A stretch of DNA of 64,000 nt from PUPG01 sp031323845 (GTDB lineage: Bacteria; Bacteroidota; Bacteroidia; Bacteroidales; UBA7960). Each line of letters opens with the position of its first letter. Position 1 is the stretch's first letter. Below the pieces are notes generated by a model. It was not told the DNA's origin. It did no database searches and saw only the letters and a program-made list of their open reading frames with translations. This document shows, in pieces, positions 54,950-63,943 of this stretch. Made by a program: the position numbers and the translations under genes. The DNA lies in NCBI GenBank assembly GCA_031323845.1, contig JAVIYP010000004.1:16709-80708 (forward strand), in the 5' to 3' direction.

Positions 54950-55408
54950 TCACCGGGTATAAGCAGGTGATGATTGCCCAGGGGCTTGTTCACGAAGTTT
55001 CTGGATGTCCTGTTCCGGGAGGGTCAGCTCCAATTGTGTCCGGCAGGCAAATTCGTGCTGCGGACGTTCCTTCCTCCTGCCTTTGGAAACAAAAGCCTTG
55101 TCCAGATCAAACGAGAGCCAGCCGGGCAGCTCCTGCCAGGGATACTCCAGTACGTCAATGCCGAAGCGCTCGCGTGCCATGGTTAAGGGAAAGGCTGAGG
55201 CAACGAGCCAGTGCGACACCCCGCCGATCAGCCCGGCACGTCTTCCCTGCAGGGCTTTCAGCGCTGTTGCAGCATGTCCGAACTGATGAAAAACATCCTT
55301 GTCGTCATCTATGGATACCAGCAGGGCCTCAATATTGTTCCGGTAAGCCCAGGCTTTCACCTCGGTTGCCGCTGCCTTCCCTGCTGATAAACACCGGCAC
55401 CGGCATCA
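54950..55408 (-). pseudogene. Remnant of a fucose/arabinose isomerase-like protein
   Basis: About 150 codons of one frame, from a stop at about 55406 to a stop at 54950, with no good start (GTG at 55360). The stretch GKAAATEVKAWAYRNNIEALL, then LKALQGRRAGLIGGVSHWLVASAF and RFGIDVLEYPWQEL, resembles the internal part of L-fucose isomerase-like proteins (GxIGxPSDWLIAS pattern), which are usually 400 residues or more. The N-terminal part and about 250 C-terminal residues are absent. A neighbouring frame upstream (ATG 55440) runs into it with a shift. I read it as a decayed fragment. It is flanked by other debris at 55573 and repeat copy C. Confidence 0.5.
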
Positions 55409-55543
55409 GAAAAAGCTAAAGAACGTACCTTCATATCCATACAAAAATTTTCACCAAAGATACGCCAATGATCCGGGCGAACACAGGAAAATAAGGCAGT
55501 GTAGTCCTAAAAGCTGCTCTCTTATCAAAAATCAGAAGCTTAT

Positions 55544-55551
55544 TATCTTTG
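55544..55551 (+). promoter_or_regulatory. Candidate -7 box (TATCTTTG) before a truncated gene start
   Basis: TATCTTTG fits TAnnTTTG and is 21 bases before the ATG at 55573. The gene behind it has only nine codons left. Confidence 0.4.
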
Positions 55552-55572
55552 CAAACAAGGGATGAACCTCCC

Positions 55573-55602
55573 ATGTCGAAGATCCTGATCATTCGGGAAT
55601 AG
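55573..55602 (+). pseudogene. Nine-codon gene start (MSKILIIRE), probable truncated glycosyltransferase
   Basis: ATG at 55573 reads MSKILIIRE and then a stop. MSKILIIR is a typical beginning of family 9 glycosyltransferases (heptosyltransferase-like), which usually continue FSSIGDIV. Here the frame is cut off, and repeat copy C begins within about 60 bases. The identification rests on eight residues only and could be chance. Confidence 0.3.
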
Positions 55603-55659
55603 AATTCTGGACACACAGGGGGATGATTATGTAAGATGGAAGATGGAAGTCAGAAAATT

Positions 55660-55995
55660 ATTGTTGAATCGTTTAATTGTTTAATCGTTTATTTGTTAGT
55701 TTTTCTTTTTGAAGGATTAGGAGCTCGAAGCTTATTTCGAACGCAGTGAGAAATCTATTAGGAAGTCGGAAATCTGACATCTGAATATTCTTTCCAAAGG
55801 CCAAAAGCAGATAAAATGTAAAATGAAAAGTGAAAAGTGAAAAATCAACAATTAAACGATTAAACGATTCAACAATTACACAATAGTCTAACATCTGCAC
55901 ATTTGCACATCTTCACATCTGCACATCCATCCGCCATCTAAAGAGCAAATGCAAAACACAGCCATGCAAGCACTTATACAAATATAAACACCCAA
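55660..55995. repeat. Composite low-complexity repeat, copy C, with inverted arms
   Basis: Left arm ATTGTTGAATCGTTTAATTG (55660-55690), then GAAGGATTAGGAGCTCGAAG as in copy B. AAAGGCCAAAAGC and AAATGAAAAGTG words follow, then the right arm AACAATTAAACGATTAAACG (about 55848-55886). The end is CACATCTGCACATTTGC words and the tail CAAGCACTTATACAAATATAAACA shared with copy A. The region 55361-56068 between the gene remnants and the ATPase is otherwise empty. Confidence 0.85.
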
Positions 55996-56068
55996 AATAA
56001 ACTCACAGCATTGCCGATAAAAGGAAGCTGATTGTTGTTATCATGGTTATCAGTAAAAAGAAATATGT

Positions 56069-58771
56069 ATGAATAAGCAGGAAGAACGTATCTCACAACG
56101 GGATCAAAACAACCGCTGGCATGCAAAGGATGCCGGTGATGTGCTGAAGCACTTCAGGGCGGATATCGAACAAGGTCTTGGTGCAGATGAAGCCCGGAAG
56201 CGGCTGGAGGAGCATGGGCCGAATGAACTTCCCAAAGGAAAAAAACGCAGTGCCTGGATGCGTCTGCTGATGCAGTTCCACAATGTATTGATTTATGTAC
56301 TGATCGCGGCGGCCATTATTACCGCCCTGATGGACCATTGGATCGACACCTGGGTGATCCTCGCCGTGGTGCTTGTGAATGCGCTGATCGGCTTCATCCA
56401 GGAGGGTAAGGCAGAGAGAGCCCTTGAAAGCATCCGTGAAATGCTTTCGCTGGAGGCTGTTTGCCTTAGAGACGGTAAAAAAACCACCGTTGAGGCGGAA
56501 GAGCTTGTTCCGGGCGACATCGTACTGATCAAGTCCGGCGACAAGATCCCTGCCGACATACGTTTGCTCAAGGCGAAAGACCTGAGGGTGGAAGAATCGC
56601 CCTTAACCGGTGAATCCACGGCAGTTGAAAAAACTGCGGACCCTGTTGAGGAGGATGCCGTGCTCGGCGACCGCAGCTCGATGGCTTTTTCGGGTACGGT
56701 TGTCGTGTATGGCAAAGCAACCGGGGTGGTCGTTGCCACCGGTGAGGATACCGAGCTTGGCAAGATCAACAAAATGATGTCGGAAGTGGAAGAGATCACC
56801 ACACCGCTGCTTCAGAAAATCGACAAGTTCGGGAAGTGGCTTTCAGCAGCCATTCTCGGGATCACAGCACTCTTTTTTGCTTTTGGATACTTTTTCAGGG
56901 ACTACAGCATTTCGGAGCTTTTCCTGGCAGCCATCAGCCTGGTGGTGGCCTCCATTCCCGAGGGGCTTCCCGCCATTATGACCATCACGCTGGCCATTGG
57001 CGTTCAAAGGATGGCGTCGCGCAATGCCATCATCAGGCGGCTTCCCTCGGTGGAAACACTCGGGTCGGTAAATGTAATCTGTTCTGACAAGACCGGCACC
57101 CTGACCCGGAACGAAATGACAGCAAAAACCATCATTACGGCCGAAAAGGAATATACGGTGGAAGGGACCGGCTACCAGCCGGAAGGGGCGATACTTGTTG
57201 ACGGCAACAAGGCTGACCCGGAAGAGGATAAAGTCTTAAAACAGCTCCTGCAAACCATTCGCACGAGCAATAACTCGGAGATTTCAAAAGACACGGACGG
57301 CAACTGGAAACTTACCGGCACACCCACCGAAGGGGCCCTGCTGACCCTGAGTTACAAAGGAGGGTTCAAGGATTTCAAGCCGGAGCGGATCGACCATATT
57401 CCCTTCGAGTCGGACCACAAATACATGGCCACACTGAATAAGGTTGACGATAACCACATTGTGTTCATGACCGGCGCCCCAGAGAAGGTTCTCGAAATGT
57501 GCAACAAGCAATATACCGCTGACGGCGAACAGGACATTGACCACGATTACTGGGAGAAAAAGATGGAGGAGGTGGCGGCCAAAGGGCAGCGGCTGCTGGG
57601 AGCAGCATTCAACATCACAAATAAAAGCAGGACCGAAATTGACAAGGACGACCTGGAGAAAGAAAAGGTATTTCTTGGTGTGATCGGAATCATTGACCCG
57701 CCACGGGACGAGGTGGTGGATGCCATCAAAGAGTGTAAAAGTGCAGGCATACAGGTAAAAATGATCACCGGCGACCACGCGATTACCGCCAGGGCCATAG
57801 GTAAGGAGATCGGTATTGGTGATGGTGAGAAAGCAATGTCGGGTCGGGAGCTTGAAGAAATGGATGATGCAAAACTCCGGGAGATCGTGGCCGATTATGA
57901 TGTGTACGCACGTACCAGTCCGGAGCACAAACTCAGGCTGGTAACGGCGCTCCAGGAAAACGGCAAGCTGGCGGCCATGACCGGCGACGGTGTCAATGAT
58001 GCACCGGCCCTTAAGAAGGCCAATATCGGCATCGCCATGGGCATTAAAGGCACCGAAGTGTCCAAAGATGCTTCGGAAATGGTGCTGGCCGACGACAATT
58101 TCGCCTCCATAGTTCACGCGGTTGAGGAAGGGCGCACGGTTTATGACAACCTGCGCAAGACTTTGCTTTTTCTGCTTCCGACAAATGGCGCCGAAGCGTT
58201 GGTGCTGATGGCTGCCATTCTGCTGGGAGCCGTAATGCCGATAACGCCGGTTCAGGTGCTGTGGGTCAACATGGTAACCGCCGTTACTCTGGCGCTTGCC
58301 ATCAGCTTTGAACCCATGGAGGAACGGGTAATGAAACGTCCGCCACGCGCACCGGATGAGCCTATCCTTGGCAAAATGTTTTTATGGCGGATTGTTTTTG
58401 TTTCTTTTTTGATTGGCGGGTTTACCTATTGGGTGTACAACCATATGCAATCGCTGGGTGTCGAACTGGAAACGGCGCGCACAACAGCAGTCAATACGCT
58501 GGTGGCCGGACAGCTGTTCTACCTGTTCAATTGCCGCAAGATCAAACTGCCGGCACTGGGAAAAGGTTTCTTTAACAACAAGTATGCATTTATCGCCGCC
58601 GGAGCGCTTATTGTGCTCCAACTGTTTTTTGTTTATACACCCTTCATGAACACCTTCTTCGAAACAGCACCCATTGAAGCCAGCTACTGGTGGTACCCGC
58701 TTATGGCAGGATTAGCCGTTTTTGTAATCGTTGAGCTGGAAAAGTTTATTGCAGGAAAACTGGGAGTATGA
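56069..58771 (+). CDS. P-type cation-transporting ATPase (P2-type)
   Basis: 900 residues with the full P2 layout: cation ATPase N-terminal domain (about 15-85), actuator (TGES at about 178), phosphorylation Asp 340 in SDKTGTLT, nucleotide-binding domain, hinge GDGVNDAPALKKA, and a six-helix C-terminal domain. The helix-4 motif IPEGLPAIMTITLAIG fits calcium- or sodium-type pumps; helix 6 has WVNMVTAVTLALA rather than the full acidic SERCA set. It should pump a cation, possibly Ca2+, Na+ or K+, out of the cytoplasm using ATP. The gene stands alone: repeat C lies upstream and a 407-base gap downstream. Ion specificity cannot be settled from the sequence. Confidence 0.92.
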   Translation: MNKQEERISQRDQNNRWHAKDAGDVLKHFRADIEQGLGADEARKRLEEHGPNELPKGKKRSAWMRLLMQFHNVLIYVLIAAAIITALMDHWIDTWVILAVVLVNALIGFIQEGKAERALESIREMLSLEAVCLRDGKKTTVEAEELVPGDIVLIKSGDKIPADIRLLKAKDLRVEESPLTGESTAVEKTADPVEEDAVLGDRSSMAFSGTVVVYGKATGVVVATGEDTELGKINKMMSEVEEITTPLLQKIDKFGKWLSAAILGITALFFAFGYFFRDYSISELFLAAISLVVASIPEGLPAIMTITLAIGVQRMASRNAIIRRLPSVETLGSVNVICSDKTGTLTRNEMTAKTIITAEKEYTVEGTGYQPEGAILVDGNKADPEEDKVLKQLLQTIRTSNNSEISKDTDGNWKLTGTPTEGALLTLSYKGGFKDFKPERIDHIPFESDHKYMATLNKVDDNHIVFMTGAPEKVLEMCNKQYTADGEQDIDHDYWEKKMEEVAAKGQRLLGAAFNITNKSRTEIDKDDLEKEKVFLGVIGIIDPPRDEVVDAIKECKSAGIQVKMITGDHAITARAIGKEIGIGDGEKAMSGRELEEMDDAKLREIVADYDVYARTSPEHKLRLVTALQENGKLAAMTGDGVNDAPALKKANIGIAMGIKGTEVSKDASEMVLADDNFASIVHAVEEGRTVYDNLRKTLLFLLPTNGAEALVLMAAILLGAVMPITPVQVLWVNMVTAVTLALAISFEPMEERVMKRPPRAPDEPILGKMFLWRIVFVSFLIGGFTYWVYNHMQSLGVELETARTTAVNTLVAGQLFYLFNCRKIKLPALGKGFFNNKYAFIAAGALIVLQLFFVYTPFMNTFFETAPIEASYWWYPLMAGLAVFVIVELEKFIAGKLGV

Positions 58772-59178
58772 TTGATTAGGGAGAAAAAGGGTTTTTTCGT
58801 CAGTTTTGTTGGATGATTTTTACACATTACGCACAAAGCGCTTGCCCTTAAACATTATACGGGAAACGCCGCAGCTTTCAACAAATACATCAGAAGCAGC
58901 GGTCTTTTCTTTGTTTTGAAAGGTTTTCTTTGGATGGAAGTCAAAAGAAGCGTCCCAAAGGACTGTGGCCGGGGTTAAATATTAGGGTGTATCGTGTATC
59001 GGACAAAAGGTGCTATCCCAATATAAAAAGCAAAAAAGCCACAGATGCACAGATTTAATCATAAAAAAATATCGCTGTACTTAAAATCAACATCTTATGA
59101 TTTATGAATAAGGCATAAATAATTAAAAATCAGTGTTCGTGGTGAGCTCAGGGGTAACCGGTAAATTGGAAAAACAGC
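58772..59178. other. Intergenic region with short repeat phrases
   Basis: 407 bases between the ATPase and the glycosylase gene. Phrases GCCACAGATGCACAGATTT (about 59037) and AATCAGTGTTCGTGGTGAG (about 59128) look like members of another dispersed low-complexity vocabulary. No gene or terminator is convincing. Confidence 0.4.
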
Positions 59179-59877
59179 ATGGATCAAAACAGTTTTGCGG
59201 AAAGGGTGATCGCCTTTAACAAAGGGCTCAGTTTGAGTATTACCTTGCCGGATGGCATTCGGGTCATGAACCCTTTTGCGGAAATGCCCACGGCGCTTGA
59301 AGTGTCATCGGCATTTTACCGTAAGTTTTACAACGACAATAACATGAGAAGGCTGATCCTTGGCATCAACCCCGGTCGTTTTGGAGCCGGGGTCACCGGT
59401 ATTCCCTTTACCGACACCAAGCGGCTGGAGCAGAAATGCGGGCTAACGGTCACCGGCCTGCACACCCATGAGCCTTCCTCGGTATTTGTTTATGACGTCA
59501 TTGAAGCTTATGGCGGTGTGGAATCGTTTTACAGCGATTTCTATATCAATTCGCCCAGCCCCCTGGGCTTTGTGAAAAGAAATGAAGACGGGAAAGAGGT
59601 GAACTTCAATTACTACGACAGCAAAGAACTGCAGGAGTCCTTAAAAGAGTTCATGATCAACAGCATCAAACAGCACATCTCCATGGGCATTATCTGCGAC
59701 ACCGCCTATTGCCTGGGCACAGGAAAAAACTACTCTTTTCTCAGCAAACTAAACAATGAGTGTAAGTTCTTTGAACACTTAATCCCTTTGGAACATCCAC
59801 GATACGTGATGCAGTACAAAAGCAGCCAGAAACAGTTCTACATTGACAAATACCTGCGGGCACTGTTTATCGTCTGA
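59179..59877 (+). CDS. SMUG2-type uracil-DNA glycosylase family protein
   Basis: 232 residues. The active-site motif LILGINPGRFGAGVTGIPFTD (about 60-80) is that of SMUG2 proteins, first described in Bacteroidota (Pedobacter heparinus); DFYINSPSPLGFV and the late motif LEHPRYVMQY fit the uracil-DNA glycosylase fold. The family excises uracil, and some members other deaminated bases, from DNA in base-excision repair. Substrate range of this protein is inferred from family only. Length is normal. Its last 11 bases overlap the 3' end of the convergent subtilase gene. Confidence 0.88.
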   Translation: MDQNSFAERVIAFNKGLSLSITLPDGIRVMNPFAEMPTALEVSSAFYRKFYNDNNMRRLILGINPGRFGAGVTGIPFTDTKRLEQKCGLTVTGLHTHEPSSVFVYDVIEAYGGVESFYSDFYINSPSPLGFVKRNEDGKEVNFNYYDSKELQESLKEFMINSIKQHISMGIICDTAYCLGTGKNYSFLSKLNNECKFFEHLIPLEHPRYVMQYKSSQKQFYIDKYLRALFIV

Positions 59878-62800
59878 TGATTCCCGTTGATCCGGAAGAG
59901 GTGTTTACCCTGGTGAAAATGTTGACCATGCCAATAATGTCCAGAATGTCAATAATACCATCTTCATTGACATCGGCATTCTGAAAACAGAATGTTTCGG
60001 GGCTGTTGCCGGAAAAGAAAGCTACCGTAACAATGACGTCAAGGACGTTGACCTGGTTGTCGCCATTGGCATCGCCCGTCACTCCGGCCAGCTCCACTTC
60101 AAGGTACAGGTTCTGACCTGTGATGATCACTGTGCCGTGATAAGGTTGATAGCACATGGCACTGACCGTAAACTCATACTCTCCGGGAAGCAAACCGCTC
60201 AAGACATATTCTCCGGGTTCATAAGTCACCCCGTTCAGGGTGATGACGGCATCCTCAACGGAATAACCTTCTGCATCCGTAATATCAAAGGACAGCTGAC
60301 TTCCTTCTCCGGGTTCCAGGACGATGTCGAGTTCCTTGTCGGCATCTTCAATGTCGAAGACATCATTGTAAGTCAGATAGCCGGGTGCCTCTATGGAAAA
60401 CTCATAGGTGCCGTTATCGAGGTCACCTATAACATATTGCCCTGCGGTGTAGCTGTCGCCATTAACTGTTATAACGGCATCGGCAACTTCAACATCATCA
60501 ACTCCGGTAATGTTAAAAGCTGCCTTGAACACCCTTTGAAGAAGTATATCAATCAGGTTGTTCTCCGGGGCCACATCAAAGGGCTGCACAAATACAGAGC
60601 GATGGTCTTCGGCGCTGACGCTGTAATAGAGGGTACCCTGGGGCAGTGAAAGTTGCGCTTCACCGGCTTCGTTGGTATGGGCTGTTTTCTTTCCAACGCT
60701 GACTTGTGCCCCTTCTATCAGCTCCTGGTACTGGTTTTCAACGACGAACGTAACCTCATACTCGGGGAGTTCATAATAAACGATGATCTTCCATGTTTCG
60801 TTCGGCACAAACACATAGGTTGTATTCGAGCCAAAACCCCCATGGTTACGGAACACGTGCAACTGGAAATGAATATCTCCGCCTCCCTGGACATTGTTGG
60901 CGATACTCAGTCCTTGCCGGGAATATTCATAAGTGCCTGTAGTGTTTCCGCTTCCAGAATAGACTTCAGGTTCTGTGGCACCTCCAGGCGACACGCACCT
61001 CAGGAAGGATTCTTGCGCACTCATATTCACCCCAAGGCGCGATGTGATCGCATATTCAACATCCACCCCTGTAATGGTGGCTCCTTCGGGTATGGTGACT
61101 GTCATCTGACCGGGGAACACCGAGGCACTGCCGGTAGTGACATGATAGTGCAGTGTGCTTGGAATATCACCGCCGTCATAATAGGGTGCTTCTCCGATAA
61201 TGACATGCATTAATTGCGCAAATGCCTGACTTTGTGTTTGTGCATTAAACAGCAGATCGACGTTGCTTTCCAGCGGGGCCTCGTGAAAGGCAGCCACCTC
61301 GAAGCTGAGTTCGATGGATTGTCCCGGGTCGAGGGCAGGAATCTCCTGGGCAGCATGCGAAAGGACTGCAATCCAGTGGTTGTCGGATTCAAGAAAAGCC
61401 GTTCCGGCGGTGCTGCCCATCTGACCCTCATTGGTGAGTGTAACCGTCAGCACGGCAGTCTCGCCCGGATCAAGGTGACCGTTGTTGTTGCCTCCTTCCG
61501 AATCATCAACAACAATACCTGAAAAGACAAGTTCAGCGGCATGGGCGGTTTCAATGAAGCTGCCCGTCCACATATCATCCAGATCGTGTTGCGGATAGGT
61601 GGTGAGCATGAATTCAATCTGATGGTTGCCGTGAAGACTATCAGAAACCTCGAAAGAAAACAAGTCGTCAAACATCAGGACGGTTTCGGCAGGAAACACT
61701 TCCACCAGGTGATAATCGTTGACCAGGGTGATAAACGGCGATTCCACTTCAAGGCTCAGCACCACGTTATGAATGTCTTCGTCCGTAGGGTTTTCAAAGG
61801 CGATGTTCAGCCTGATAAATTCGCCCGGATTGATGATGCCGTCATTGTTGCCTTCGCTGTCGTCAATGATATGTTCCACATAACTTATCCCCATGTAGGG
61901 TGTCTGATTAATGGCGGCCAGTGCATCGATACGTCCGCTTCCAAACGTATTGCTCTTGCCGCTTGTCATGGGAATGGCGCTTTCTTCAATGATCTGGTTT
62001 ACTTCCTCAGGTGTCAGTGTAGGGTTTTTCGACAGAATGAGGGCCATGAGCCCTGCTACGGCAGGTGTTGCCATTGAAGTTCCGCTTTTTACGGTATAGC
62101 CGGTGTTGCTATTGTGCGTCAGCGACAATATATCTGAACCCGGAGCTGTGATATCCGGACGAATAAGTCCGATACCCGGATTGTAGGGATAGTCGTTATA
62201 AGGGGCGATGTTTTGCCAGGTCACCGGGCCTTTACTGGAGAAGCTGGACAAGGCATCGGAGCTGGTGGTAGAGCCCACGGACACGACCGCCGACTGTCCT
62301 CCCTGCAGGGTTTGGTCCGGATGCCTCCAGGGTGGAGGAACGTCTCCGGGTGTGCGCACCTGGCTTGGAGGAGGCTGACCTCCCCAGCTTCCTTCGTTCC
62401 CGGCAGCAACGGCTGCAATCACACCGGCGCTTAACGCATTGTTCATCGTGGTGCGCCACATGCTCCTGTCAGGACCCCAGGCATGCTGCCAGCCCAGCGA
62501 CAGGCTCATAACGTGCGCCCCATACTCCACAGCAAACTCAATGGCTGCCCACACCCCGGCTTCTGTACCACTGCCGGTATCACCCAGAACCTTCAGGTTC
62601 ATAATAGTGGCACCAGGTGCAATGCCGGTGCCTGTCCCGGCAGCTCCTGTTCCGGCAACAGTGCCGGCACAGTGCGTTCCGTGACTTTGATAATCCATGG
62701 TGACGTGATTATTGTTGACAAAGTTATATCCGTGGTTGGGGTAGTCCGGATGCTCCCACATATTATCCGTGATGTCAAGATGGTTATAGTTGACGCCTGT

Positions 62801-63388
62801 ATCCAAAACGGCAACAATTACGCCTTCACCGGTATAACCCTCAGCCCAGACCTGATGAGCATTCACCAGGGTAACATTCCAGGCCAGGTTGTCCGGAGTC
62901 CTTAAGCGGTCGGTTTCAGCCTCGGGAAGGCCCGTGACGCCGGGCTCCGCCATCAGCACATAACGCTCCATGTTGTAGTCAATGCGGGCCAGGTCCTGAC
63001 GTGCCATCAGCGCTTCAACAACAGAAGGCCTTACTTCGCAGTTCACCAGGTTTCCTATCCACAACGGCCTGATGTTCCTCACCATTCCATCAGCTTCCAT
63101 ATCCCTGAGCCAGGCAAGAAGCTCGGCCTGTGACTGATCAGTGAACGACTTCAGCTCGCTTACCACAAACTGACGGCGCTCATCAACGTCTGTAATGGCC
63201 CGGCTTTGGCTGTAAAGCAAACGGTCATTGTATTGAGCCGACAACCTTAAATTGACCGACATGAACTCCTCGTCAGACCGCTCTTCCAGGGCATCCTGCA
63301 GCGCTATGGTAATTTCCGGCTGTGCATGAAGGGAGAATAAAGTAAAACAGTAAAAACACAGAAATAACAAGAGTAACTTTTGTTTCAT
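59867..63388 (-). CDS. Secreted S8 subtilase with C-terminal dockerin
   Basis: 1173 residues: signal peptide (1-22), propeptide-like region (about 30-150), subtilisin domain (about 185-500) with Asp 196 in AVLDTGVNYNH, His 236 in SHGTHCAGT, oxyanion Asn 331 and Ser 438 in SGTSMATP. Two CARDB/APHP-like domains follow (about 510-710, DDSEGNNDGIINPGEF and DDSEGGNNNGHLDPGE), then a P-domain-like beta region (about 735-870) and three carboxypeptidase-regulatory-like repeats (about 880-1105). The end is a dockerin-like pair: GDANGDNQVNVLDVI and NADVNEDGIIDILDII. It shares that end with the protein at 9858-11345 rather than carrying a T9SS domain. It is a broad-specificity extracellular protease by family; its anchor or partner is unknown. 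Confidence 0.92.
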   Translation of the reverse strand: MKQKLLLLFLCFYCFTLFSLHAQPEITIALQDALEERSDEEFMSVNLRLSAQYNDRLLYSQSRAITDVDERRQFVVSELKSFTDQSQAELLAWLRDMEADGMVRNIRPLWIGNLVNCEVRPSVVEALMARQDLARIDYNMERYVLMAEPGVTGLPEAETDRLRTPDNLAWNVTLVNAHQVWAEGYTGEGVIVAVLDTGVNYNHLDITDNMWEHPDYPNHGYNFVNNNHVTMDYQSHGTHCAGTVAGTGAAGTGTGIAPGATIMNLKVLGDTGSGTEAGVWAAIEFAVEYGAHVMSLSLGWQHAWGPDRSMWRTTMNNALSAGVIAAVAAGNEGSWGGQPPPSQVRTPGDVPPPWRHPDQTLQGGQSAVVSVGSTTSSDALSSFSSKGPVTWQNIAPYNDYPYNPGIGLIRPDITAPGSDILSLTHNSNTGYTVKSGTSMATPAVAGLMALILSKNPTLTPEEVNQIIEESAIPMTSGKSNTFGSGRIDALAAINQTPYMGISYVEHIIDDSEGNNDGIINPGEFIRLNIAFENPTDEDIHNVVLSLEVESPFITLVNDYHLVEVFPAETVLMFDDLFSFEVSDSLHGNHQIEFMLTTYPQHDLDDMWTGSFIETAHAAELVFSGIVVDDSEGGNNNGHLDPGETAVLTVTLTNEGQMGSTAGTAFLESDNHWIAVLSHAAQEIPALDPGQSIELSFEVAAFHEAPLESNVDLLFNAQTQSQAFAQLMHVIIGEAPYYDGGDIPSTLHYHVTTGSASVFPGQMTVTIPEGATITGVDVEYAITSRLGVNMSAQESFLRCVSPGGATEPEVYSGSGNTTGTYEYSRQGLSIANNVQGGGDIHFQLHVFRNHGGFGSNTTYVFVPNETWKIIVYYELPEYEVTFVVENQYQELIEGAQVSVGKKTAHTNEAGEAQLSLPQGTLYYSVSAEDHRSVFVQPFDVAPENNLIDILLQRVFKAAFNITGVDDVEVADAVITVNGDSYTAGQYVIGDLDNGTYEFSIEAPGYLTYNDVFDIEDADKELDIVLEPGEGSQLSFDITDAEGYSVEDAVITLNGVTYEPGEYVLSGLLPGEYEFTVSAMCYQPYHGTVIITGQNLYLEVELAGVTGDANGDNQVNVLDVIVTVAFFSGNSPETFCFQNADVNEDGIIDILDIIGMVNIFTRVNTSSGSTGIIRR

Positions 63389-63884
63389 GATGGTTTAAGT
63401 TTAATTTTGAAGAAGCGTAAAAGTACAATTTTTTTTTTCAAAGCAAGTCAAAAGAGCGGGCGCACTGCGGCTAGAAAACTGTTTTTTAGTATAATTTAAC
63501 CAGGGAAAAGGCTTTTTGTATTTACTAACAGCATCCGTAAAAAGACATACGGATGAGATCACAGCGCATATAAAGGATTTTTTAATGTGTCTGTGTGTTA
63601 ATTGGAAATTGTCGTGTATATTTGATAGAACCAACAGCAGAAAATTTGACAGAACCTGGAATGGCTAAGTGTATCACATGTTGTACTACAGGAATTCCCG
63701 GGTAAAAGTATGTTAAGTATAATCTTGTCTGTCAGCGATTTATTTTTGAGCCAGTAAGAAACAGATCAGGATCCGGCCGGAATAGCGAAGTATTGATTTC
63801 ACACCGGCTTCAAAAAAAGCGGCCGCTATAACAATTCTTACAAGAATTTCAAAACATAAAAAAGGCACAGGAGTATGATTATAA
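63389..63884. other. Intergenic region upstream of the subtilase gene
   Basis: About 500 bases. Near the gene start there is a minus-strand TACTTTTA (about 63420), a near match to TAnnTTTG, with a minus-strand TTTG about 20 bases upstream. Nothing else is recognisable. Confidence 0.3.
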
Positions 63885-63930
63885 AAGCTCGAAGTTCGAA
63901 GCTGGAAGCTCGAAGGAAGAAAAAAGCTCT
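63885..63930. repeat. Composite repeat fragment, copy D
   Basis: GCTCGAAGTTCGAAGCTGGA and AGCTCGAAGGAAGAAAAAAG words, the same as the central block of copy B at 30420-30520. Neither arm nor the TGAAAAGTG block is present. It stops 14 bases before the 47-base IS-end-like sequence. Confidence 0.75.
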
Positions 63931-63943
63931 TGGCTGTTAGCTT

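Noticed and set aside
57284..58117. 277-codon antisense frame inside the P-type ATPase gene
   Set aside because: Shadow of a strongly conserved coding strand containing GDGVNDAP; no independent motif.
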